Shown here: piece after piece, positions 58,501 through 64,000 of the stretch
Numbering within the stretch: the first letter of the stretch is position 1
Layout of the letters: each line of letters starts with the position of its first letter
From: Ctena decussata
Lineage: Eukaryota; Mollusca; Bivalvia; Lucinida; Lucinidae
DNA: 64,000 nt
NCBI GenBank assembly: GCA_963989385.1
Contig: OZ022501.1
Span: 89,140,979 to 89,204,978 of the forward strand
Direction: 5' to 3'
Notes under the pieces: model-generated
What the model saw: only the letters and a program-made list of their open reading frames with translations
Database searches by the model: none
Told to the model about the DNA's origin: nothing
Translations under genes and position numbers: made by a program

Positions 58501-59882
58501 TAATGCTCCACGTAAAATTTCAGCCAAATATACCAAGTGGTTCTAGAAGAAAAAGTGATTTTATTGTTTTTGCTATTTTTAGTAACAGCGGCCATCTTGG
58601 ATTCTGGACCAAGCTGAATTTTGTCATTCAGAAGCCCTGCAGTCTGGTCAAGCAGCATGTGAAATTTGAGAACCATGGATGCAATGGTTTCAGAGAAAAA
58701 GTCATTTGAATGGACTTAAAATGTAGGGTCGACGTAAATGTGAACGGACGGACGGACGAACGGATTGACGGACAGACGGAAAACCGGACGCCTATATCGC
58801 ACCTTGCTAAAGCAGGTGCGACAAAAACGCTGAATGCCAAAGGAAGTCTTTTTTGACCATATTTGTTCAAATTAAACCAAATAAAATGATATGGAAATAC
58901 ATTTAAGATGTCCTGTTAATCATTTTATCAAACACTGTCTGTCTGTTGTACTCTTCTACCAAATGAGACCATTTTTACCGTAAAAATGGTCTTGAAGACC
59001 AGCTAAAACCATATTGAATTACCCCACCCACTTCTGTGGACACATAGCTCAGTAACTACGGCTTTCCGACAAAAGTCACATATGGTTCAATAAACTAGAC
59101 ACACTGGAGTATACCATCAGTTAAGAAAATAAAACTTTGGTAGGATGCAGAAAACCCACCTTATTGACACCCCCTCTTTGCTTTTATAATTATATTGGGC
59201 ATATTTTCATCTATCTATAAACATTTGGAAGCTTCTGCTACACTTACAATATCAAGCTTGGTTTTAGAAACATGCAGATTTTTGCATTTCTCTAATTTTT
59301 CCTCGGAAAGCAGCATGTATACTCTTTATTCCTTTGTCTTTTCCAAAATTGTACTCATAGCGAGTGGCCGACTAATACTTTCGCCTACGTACCGTGCAAA
59401 CAGGAAGTCACAAAAAGTGTCTCGCTGTGTTAAAATGGCAAGCCTGGAGGTGGGTACATACATCTTAAAACAGTGCAGGGTTTCTTAGCCACGAAACGAC
59501 AAAACAAATAAAGTGGCATGTGCGTCCAGCGAAGGCTGTCCAGTCTGATTAGAGTCTTCGATATGCGCTTAAAACGTAGCTATGCGTCTAAGATACCTAC
59601 ATGCGGACAGCAAAGATTCTGATCAGTCTGGGCGGATGCCAAGGCTGATCAGAGTCTTTGCTGGGCGCACATGCTACTTTGTTGGTTTTGTCATGTTGCG
59701 GCTCATTTATTACAGTTTGGTTCTTTCTTCAGAATTCCGCATGGAGTGGCCAAGTAGGCGACAGGACAATAATCTTAAAGACATCACCTGACAGGGCCCC
59801 TGGTAAAACCTACATCCAGATTTACAGGAACAACGGCAGACCAGCGGAGAATATCATTGACGAAATAAGATACATAAAATAA
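46370..59882 (+). CDS. Gene 2: small secreted protein, paralogue of gene 1 (4 exons seen)
   Basis: Spliced model: exons 46370-46502, 47918-47944, 52183-52343 and 59733-59882; ATG at 46376, TAA at 59880-59882, giving 154 aa. Intron phases 1, 1, 0 equal those of gene 1. The protein starts M-I-L-T-I-G-C-V-V-M-A-A-T-C-C-L-I-Q, a typical signal peptide with probable cleavage near A-K-S|Q-Q. An acidic stretch (EVDDDAVQEIK) follows, then A-W-x4-YGATRVNS, R-N-Y-E-K-P-G-G-Y, GQVGDRTIILK, YIQIYRNNG and a C-terminal IRYIK. The mature part has no cysteine. AGCAAG before the ATG lies directly after the acceptor, so a 5' non-coding exon must exist upstream but I could not place it. ATTAAA at 59988-59993 is a candidate polyadenylation signal. 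Function unknown. Exon 3 is the weakest part of the model. Confidence 0.8.
46587..46703. mobile_element. Pogo/Tigger-like MITE, truncated
   Basis: Left end tacagaaaactttcaatatc and the internal inverted pair agtaaattttccggttcc. The right terminus is missing. Confidence 0.5.
46704..47513. other. Gene 2 intron, no element recognised
   Basis: Contains a C run at about 46891-46907 only. Confidence 0.4.
47514..47676. mobile_element. Family A left half, cut by a SINE
   Basis: Starts taagctgcgacgtgagaaaa and runs to the asymmetric centre and gactctgctcagact, where a SINE begins. The right arm is not present after the SINE. Confidence 0.65.
47677..47780 (-). mobile_element. tRNA-derived SINE (S1), short
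   Basis: On the minus strand it reads ggagccccggcagctcagta, then gccgggttccagccctgtcg. Only the head and the first part of the body are present. Confidence 0.6.
47918..47944 (+). CDS. Gene 2 exon 3 (27-nt microexon)
   Basis: Acceptor ggttgcag and donor gtaagaac bound 27 nt reading (G)G-A-A-Y-Q-L-I-I-K in phase 1, comparable to S-A-K-L-L-T-Y-L in gene 1. A better-looking acceptor at tatgcag (47896) would add an in-frame TAA, so I prefer the nearer AG. Skipping the exon would also keep the frame. Confidence 0.45.
47958..48176. mobile_element. Pogo/Tigger-like MITE, 13 bp after the gene 2 exon 3 donor
   Basis: Ends tactgtcatctcttgatatc / gatatcgagtttcgattgta. The internal pair tgatatctcaaagtaaattt and complement matches the copies at 9954 and 46587. 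Confidence 0.6.
48262..48350 (-). pseudogene. LINE 3' fragment
   Basis: tggggcaccatagatggct matches the end of the LINE at 31149. The left side has tagtctagtctagtc, possibly the LINE tail repeat. Confidence 0.5.
48635..48692. repeat. Perfect short palindrome
   Basis: catgttgtaaattgaacatg with its exact complement around the loop tatttaaaca. Confidence 0.65.
48697..49963. mobile_element. Non-coding repeat with two units, split by a TIR element
   Basis: Units at 48697-49015 and 49545-49960 share aaaattggaaaaatgccaaa-like sequence and aatatcaaggccat. The 3' end carries acggacggacggacgg and tttcaaagttgggggcataa. Confidence 0.6.
49017..49438. mobile_element. TIR element of about 420 bp
   Basis: Ends agctgcatcaatcggagcac and the complement of ccgattgaagctgcata. 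The inverted match continues for about 50 bp (gccaattccgtgaatcag). Nested in the repeat at 48697-49963. Confidence 0.7.
49970..50834. other. Gene 2 intron, no element recognised
   Basis: A short phrase (ggaagtctgtgacttcc-like) recurs around 50480-50545. No exon. Confidence 0.35.
50835..50990 (-). pseudogene. Penelope-like RT C-terminal fragment
   Basis: On the minus strand it reads F-Y-R-R-C-N-E-L-V-S-K, then G-L-S-E-P-E-F-Y-D-D-L-V-Y-K, matching copy A at about 7670-7800. Confidence 0.65.
51710..51840. repeat. Short GC-rich repeat (gccgagttgaccc)
   Basis: gccgaattgacccgg, gccgagttgacccagg and gccgagttgacccgc occur within 130 bp. No protein support. Confidence 0.4.
52183..52343 (+). CDS. 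Gene 2 exon 4 (GATRV core)
   Basis: Acceptor ataacggcag, donor gtaagag; 161 nt, phase 1 to 0. It reads M-Q-A-W-N-E-L-M-Y-G-A-T-R-V-N-S, then I-R-N-Y-E-K-P-G-G-Y and E-Q-F-L-K-L-G-P-Q-K. The intronic pyrimidine region upstream (52050-52130) is a long T-rich tract. Confidence 0.8.
52610..52800. mobile_element. Family A foldback with truncated right end
   Basis: Starts tgagcctcgacacgag and ends cacattgttggtt without the final gtcgtgtcgcggctca; the right arm also has a deletion. Confidence 0.7.
52801..53015 (+). other. Short open frame of unknown nature
   Basis: A frame open to the TGA at 53011-53013 reads R-Q-R-Y-V-P-I-Q-K-F-L-R-F-L and K-E-G-V-W-T-I-L-R-S. It is more protein-like than most frames here and has no match elsewhere in the window. 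It may be a fragment of a transposon protein or chance. Confidence 0.2.
53288..53518. mobile_element. Family E foldback (TTAACTCTTTAAGCACC ends)
   Basis: Ends tttaactctttcagcacca and gatgcttaaagagttaa. Inside is a palindrome of gatgaggcggctcatttt and complement, off-centre. Related copies at 60515 and 61455. Confidence 0.65.
53745..54018 (-). mobile_element. tRNA-derived SINE (S3) with perfect 12-bp target duplication
   Basis: The minus strand begins with a tRNA-like head (gggtagcgcaatcggtagga, anticodon-arm-like ctgactcgtaagtcag, B box gggttcgaatcccgg). The body follows with gtcagttactggcgaaag. The flanks gtcgcgaactga (53733-53744 and 54019-54030) are identical. The anticodon loop appears one base short, so it is not a tRNA gene. 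Confidence 0.85.
54168..54360 (+). mobile_element. tRNA-derived SINE (S1), most complete copy
   Basis: A box ggtagctcagtaggttaagc, B box gggttcgagcact, body cgtcctgatatgactgaaat and tail cgtaaaatcgcaagtcatcc. Confidence 0.75.
54837..55741. mobile_element. Mariner-like non-autonomous element
   Basis: Ends tacgagggatgttcagaaag / ctttctgatcaaccctcgta, inverted with few changes over about 26 bp. TA at both outer ends suits a mariner-type duplication. About 905 bp, no transposase frame. Confidence 0.65.
55745..59465. mobile_element. Large inverted-repeat element in the gene 2 last intron
   Basis: The left arm (55745-56620) and the right arm (57830-58130 plus 58825-59465) are inverted copies. Matched landmarks: caataagttggg / ccaccttattg, gactggtcag-type aactgaccagtaatcatcaa / complement, and ccccacacctccgccac / gtggcgggggtgtgggg. 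Inside, motifs such as tgttctagcattttcc and ccaagtctcaaggccatt recur in both orientations. The right arm is interrupted at 58132-58824. No protein seen. Confidence 0.7.
58132..58824. mobile_element. Non-coding repeat inserted in the right arm
   Basis: Ends tgtcgcacctgcttaa (58154) and aaagcaggtgcgaca (58809-58823). It contains acggacggacggacg and gccatcttggattctgg. The left arm lacks it. The 149-aa frame inside (58260-58709) is read-through. The same right end occurs at 60277-60292. Confidence 0.65.
59486..59705. mobile_element. Family A foldback 27 bp upstream of gene 2 exon 5
   Basis: Diverged left end ttagccacgaaacgac and right end gtcatgttgcggctca. Confidence 0.75.
59733..59882 (+). CDS. 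Gene 2 exon 5 (VGDRT core, stop)
   Basis: Acceptor ttctttcttcag; the exon reads N-S-A-W-S-G-Q-V-G-D-R-T-I-I-L-K, then A-P-G-K-T-Y-I-Q-I-Y-R and I-D-E-I-R-Y-I-K-stop. A family A foldback (59486-59705) ends only 27 bp upstream of the exon, so the intron 3' end is partly transposon-adjacent. The aligned region in gene 1 confirms the frame. Confidence 0.82.
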   Translation, partial: NSAWSGQVGDRTIILKTSPDRAPGKTYIQIYRNNGRPAENIIDEIRYIK

Positions 59883-60345
59883 ACACAAGATAAACAAGAG
59901 CAAGCCTCTTGTTTGTGACCTATTTCGAGGACCTGTGAATGAGCTGATATAATAACGACAGTTAATAACGAAAGTTATCCCTTCTATATTAAATCAAAAT
60001 GTAGACTAACTAAATGCTTCCATTTGGTAACAGAGTAAAAAGGTGTTACAAAAATGGCCGCCACTGGTCGCAAGTCAGTAGTGTCGACTTAACTTTGCGA
60101 ACTCAGCAGAGCGTAAAATATATGTCAAGTGTGGACATTAGTGTTACTTTACTTGAGACCGTTCTAAGAAGAAAAATTATGCCAGTCTTATGACTGTAAA
60201 TATAGTTTGAGACAAATGGACTTGGCGGACCTGTAGACCTACAGACAGAAAATCGAACTCCTGTATCGCACCTTGCTAAAGCAGGTGCGACAATATACCG
60301 GAACTTGTTTTTGGTATATCCGTCATCAACCAATATATTTTTTAG
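59883..60345. other. Gene 2 3' side, partial repeat
   Basis: ATTAAA at 59988-59993. 60265-60292 is the right end of the repeat type found at 58132-58824. Confidence 0.4.
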
Positions 60346-60467
60346 CCGTAACATCAGAAACGGTGTCACTTGACTCACATGCAAACATCTTGCCGTTCGC
60401 TACAGAAGTCTATATAGCAAAAGGCGAACTTTCAGCGGAAGCACAGACGGATAGTAACATGTCTTAA
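60346..60467 (+). CDS. Possible terminal coding exon, unknown
   Basis: A T-rich stretch ending tattttttag is followed by an open frame reading V-T-S-E-T-V-S-L-D-S-H-A-N-I-L-P and ending S-N-M-S-stop at 60465-60467. The composition looks protein-like, but it does not resemble exon 5 of either gene. It could be an alternative last exon of gene 2, part of another gene, or chance. It follows the end of an interspersed repeat at 60265-60292. Confidence 0.2.
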
Positions 60468-60514
60468 CATGTGAAACAACTCTTCTGTCCTCCTTGACGA
60501 GGATCAACTCTTAA

Positions 60515-60720
60515 CTCTCTAAGCACCAAAAAGGAGACGACATAATTTACGTCTGCAAAAAATAAAACATGCCTTATCCAAGACATTTCATATTGAGAAT
60601 TCAAAGACTAGAGGGCAAACAGTGTAGATCTAGATGTGGCGGCTTATTATGAGCCGCCTCATCAAGATCTACACTGTTTGCAAATTATGCTATTTGCGTC
60701 ACTGGTGCTTAAAGTGTTAA
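60515..60720. mobile_element. Family E foldback
   Basis: Ends ttaactctctaagcacc / ggtgcttaaagtgttaa; central pair ggcggcttattatgagccgc; orientation opposite to 53288-53518. Confidence 0.65.
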
Positions 60721-60917
60721 GTATAATAATTTGTCTCCAATTAACCGACTCGCTTCTTCATTTTGAAGGGCAACATCGTCCAAGGATACTGAGTGAAAAG
60801 TCGCAAAGTTAGTCTCCTGTATAAAATGGGGAAGAAAAATAGTTGTATACGCACATCTAATATTGTGATAAAACGTCCGACCCTGGCACCAAAAAAGACA
60901 ATACCATTTGTATAGAT

Positions 60918-61093
60918 GGATGGATGACTTACGATTTTACGTCCTTTTCAACAGCATCTCGGTCATATCGGGACGATGTGAGGGTGATAATGAAAGGCTG
61001 TGTGCAATGGAACCGCGTTTACGGTTGGACAGATTCCCGCCTCCGCTAGATCGGTAGGCCAGTGCTTAACCTACTGAGCTACCGGGGCTCCGA
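60918..61093 (-). mobile_element. tRNA-derived SINE (S1)
   Basis: The minus strand starts ggagccccggtagctcagta and contains gcgggaatctgtccaacc and cgatatgaccgagatgctg. The tail at 60915 is gatggatggatg. Confidence 0.7.
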
Positions 61094-61454
61094 AACCAGT
61101 TGTAAACAAGATCAGAGAAAATCTGACTGACGCCAAAATCTAAGCTTGGACTTTATAAGCTTACAGCTTTCGTTCAGATCCTCAATTTCGAACCGTGTAT
61201 ATCTTATACCATGCATGTTATTTTCTTGAATAAAAATTGTTTAAACCAAAATCTAAGCTTTTGAAAAATTGTTGTTATCATTTTTACTGTCTACTTGAAA
61301 AAAAAAATACTTTTCTGGTGAAAATATAACAATTTCACCCAGTTTCATAGACAAAAATAATATATAAATAAAAAATAAGTATATTTAACATACTTTACAG
61401 TATCCATAGATATATTCAAGCTGGAATCAATAAACAAAAAAGTTGAAACCATTT
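61094..61454. other. AT-rich stretch, nothing recognised
   Basis: No exon or inverted ends seen. Confidence 0.4.
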
Positions 61455-61665
61455 AACCCTTAAAGCGCCAAAAATTAAAATTGTTGAATTGGCAAACAGT
61501 GAAGATTCAGATGAGGTGGCTCATAATGAGCCACCTCATCTGAATCTACACTGTTTGCCCTCTAGTGTTCGCATTCTCAATATGATATCGCTTGGACGAG
61601 ACATTTTTTGAAATTCTGCAGACGTAAATTTTGTCGTCTGCTTTTTTGGCGCATTAAGGGTTAAT
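61455..61665. mobile_element. Family E foldback
   Basis: Ends ttaacccttaaagcgcc / ggcgcattaagggttaa; central pair gatgaggtggctcataatg; inner hairpin cagacgtaaattttgtcgtctg-like, here noted as cagacgtaaa / tcgtctg. Confidence 0.7.
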
Positions 61666-61735
61666 AGTAGAGAAAATGTTTTCATCTTCAAACTGGAAAA
61701 GACACGAACAGACTCGATACCAAAAGGTACATAAT

Positions 61736-61970
61736 TGAGCCACGACACGAGAAAACCAACCAACAATGTGGTTGTGCGCCCAGCGCAGACTCAGATCAGC
61801 CTGGGCATCCGATCAGTCTGACCAGAGTCTTCGCTATCCGCATGGAGGTAGCTTAGCTACCGTTTTAGCACTTAAAGAAGAGTCTGATCAAACTGCGCGG
61901 CTGCCCAAGCTGATCTGAGTAATTGCTGGGGCGCACAACCACATTGTTGGTGTTCTCATATCGCGGCTCA
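61736..61970. mobile_element. Family A foldback element
   Basis: Ends tgagccacgacacgag / tctcatatcgcggctca. Confidence 0.8.
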
Positions 61971-62135
61971 ATTTCCTGAAAAACACAGATATGAGATTTT
62001 GACCAAAAAATACCTAGCATCCCATAAACAGGTATTGGCAAACAGTGCAGACCCAGACCAGACGCCGCAAAACGCGGCGTCAGGGTCTACTTTATTTGCA
62101 TGAGTCAAATCGGTATTTTGCCGTAAATGAAATAC

Positions 62136-62371
62136 TGAGCCGCAACACGAGAAAACGAACAAAGTGGTTGTACGCCCAGCGCAGACTCAGATCAGCCTGG
62201 GCATCCGCCCAGTCTGATCAGGGTCTTCGTTGTCCGCATGGAGCTAGCCTAGACCCATAGCTACCCTTTAAGCGCTTTAAGCGAGGAGTCTGATCTGACT
62301 GGGCGGATGCCCAGGCTGACCTGAGTCTGCGCTGGCCGCACAACCACTTAATTATCTCGTGTCGCGGCTCA
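62136..62371. mobile_element. Family A foldback element
   Basis: Ends tgagccgcaacacgag / ctcgtgtcgcggctca, with gcgctttaagcg at the centre. Confidence 0.8.
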
Positions 62372-62657
62372 AATGATAAAAACTCAGCAAAACCAGACAC
62401 CCCTTAAATGAAAATGAACTCATTCAATTTATAAATTAAAGCTAGTGAAATGTATTCTTCCCTAACCAGATATGGACAACAGCTTTTTTTGCTTTTTTTT
62501 GTGGTGTTTTTCATTATACTGGAGTCAGGAAACACGATCAGAAAAACAAATACTCTTTATAGAAGGTAATAAAAGTTATTTCTATTTGTAGAAAAGGATA
62601 ATCAGATTAACATATATTTCATTCTTAAGAATGACGCGGAGCAACTACTTTATACAC

Positions 62658-63264
62658 TGCTCAAAATATTTAAAGGAACACCTAATATTTTTCCATAGAC
62701 GACAGTGCAACACATCCTCACTTTGAGGTTATATACTTTCGATCGATAAAGACACGGATTTTCCATTTATTTTGCCATTTTTTAAAGAGGGGCAAGGTTA
62801 CTGACTGCACAGTTTTTGATCCAATATTTGTCCTGCCCTTGTCCATGGACAGATTTAAGTAAAACTGGTATTTTGCTAAAATTTGCAATTTTTCAAAACG
62901 GGTGAAAAGCGTGAAAATTCAACCAAAATCAAAAGAACCATATTGTCTATGAAAATGAATGTCTTTCAAGATGCCCCTTATTGAGAAAATCCCTTTGAAC
63001 TGAACTTTATGAGATTTTATAGACTTCAGCAAAACTACCCAATTTAAGAAAATAAGAAAATTGCAAAACTTGTACCATGGAAATGAGCAGGGCATCTATT
63101 GTGTTGAAATTCTGGTTGTCTTAAACTTCCATTCTTCTTAAAAGTGCTGAAAAAAGATGGAAATTCTTGCCCACTGACGGTCAAATTTATTGGCCGTTAA
63201 ACTGGGCATGTGTTGTAGTAACATCAATTGGAAAACACCTGCTGCTCCTTTAAATATTTTAGCA
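62658..63264. mobile_element. TIR element of about 0.6 kb
   Basis: Ends tgctcaaaatatttaaagga and tcctttaaatattttagca, imperfect inverted copies, with ttttcc / ggaaaa further in. No transposase. Confidence 0.55.
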
Positions 63265-63656
63265 AGTAACAAATTTTCTAGGAACTAAAAAAAGATATGG
63301 ACACTGCTCTATTTGATCTTTACGATGAAAGGGAGGCTTTCAGGGGAAACGACTCTGTAATTTTAATTTTGCTGTCGTTCACAATGCGTGCCCACTTATA
63401 AAAAATTATTTCCTCTCAATGGCTCAATGGGCAAATTCTTTCCCTTATGAAAATACCCCACTTTGGTAAGACTTCATCGTAAACGCAAACAAACAAAAAT
63501 CACAGTTCTTAGTTATTTCCCTTTGTAAAATGGCAGAAAACAAGTATATACCAACTTAACAGCATCTTTGAGCGTGTTCATTCATGGTGCATTAAGAGTC
63601 ATCCGAAGTAATAAGATGCACTGTTCCCAGCAATGATTAACCATTTGGGAAGCGAC

Positions 63657-63890
63657 ACGACAAAACCAGCAAAGTGACATATATGCCCAGCAAAGATTCA
63701 AATCAACCTGTGCAGCCGCCCGGTCTGATCAGAGTCTTCGTATAACTTAGTGCGTTTAAAGCGCAGCTAATGGTCTAAGCTAGCGCCAAGCGGTCAGCCA
63801 AGACTCTGTTCAGACTGGGTGAATGTCCAGGCTAATCTGAGTCTTTGCTGGGTGCACGTGCCACTGTTGGTTTTGCCATGTCGCGGCTCA
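63657..63890. mobile_element. Family A foldback, diverged
   Basis: Ends gggaagcgacacgacaaaac / ttgccatgtcgcggctca. Confidence 0.75.
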
Positions 63891-64000
63891 TTTTAAGAAG
63901 AAGAATGTATCTTAACAATCCAGCTATCTATTTGAGCTATCAGGGTCAAGGTCATCGCTGTCTGCTTTTTCTGTGTAAGCTCCAAATGGCATATCATTGC

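Noticed and set aside
58260..58709. 149-aa plus-strand frame
   Set aside because: Inside a non-coding repeat with inverted ends; composition is not protein-like and similar phrases occur in other non-coding repeats.

Overview
The window is eukaryotic nuclear DNA. It is AT-rich, has GT-AG spliced exons with long introns, and is crowded with transposable elements. The repeat spectrum points to a marine invertebrate, most likely a bivalve mollusc (for example a venerid-type clam); this is inference from repeat style and not a database match. It contains many palindromic foldback elements ending in TGAGCCGCGACACGA, tRNA-derived SINEs, LINE and Penelope-type reverse transcriptase remnants, and non-autonomous TIR elements. 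I see no rRNA, no free-standing tRNA gene and no CRISPR.

The only host genes I can support are two diverged, same-orientation paralogues. Each has four recognised exons with identical intron phases (1,1,0). Gene 1 has exons at 3840-3963, 6339-6380, 12557-12720 and 12994-13149. Gene 2 has exons at 46370-46502, 47918-47944, 52183-52343 and 59733-59882. They encode small secreted proteins (about 150 aa) with an N-terminal signal segment and a mature part lacking cysteine. The shared core is A-W-x4-G-A-T-R-V-[DN]-S, then R-x-Y-E-K-x-G-x-Y, then Q-V-G-D-R-T, P-G and I-Q-I-Y, with an I-[KR]-Y C-terminus. I do not recognise the family. In gene 2 the start is clear (ATG at 46376); in gene 1 the aligned codon is ATA, so its start is uncertain. 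A promoter and 5' non-coding exon were not identified for either gene.

Layout. 1-3.7 kb: foldback elements (families A, B, C) and an old tandem array. 3.8-13.2 kb: gene 1, whose second intron holds a broken Penelope-like reverse transcriptase (minus strand, 7.5-9.8 kb). 13.2-20 kb: foldback elements, a SINE, and a 1.5 kb TIR transposon with subterminal repeats. 20-29 kb: a cluster of Penelope-like fragments carrying nested TIR insertions and a satellite-like array. 29-33.2 kb: old repeats and a dead LINE (minus). 33.5-45.8 kb: SINEs, small MITEs, a 25-bp minisatellite, a LINE C-terminal fragment and long low-content stretches. 46.3-59.9 kb: gene 2, whose last intron contains a multi-kilobase inverted repeat. 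60-64 kb: more foldback elements, a SINE and a TIR element.

Several elements sit within a few to a few tens of bases of gene 1 and gene 2 exon ends: a foldback starting 10 nt after the gene 1 stop that carries AATAAA, Penelope-like sequence abutting the gene 2 exon 2 acceptor, and foldbacks next to a donor and an acceptor. This makes the locus a useful case for transposon influence on exon definition and 3' ends.
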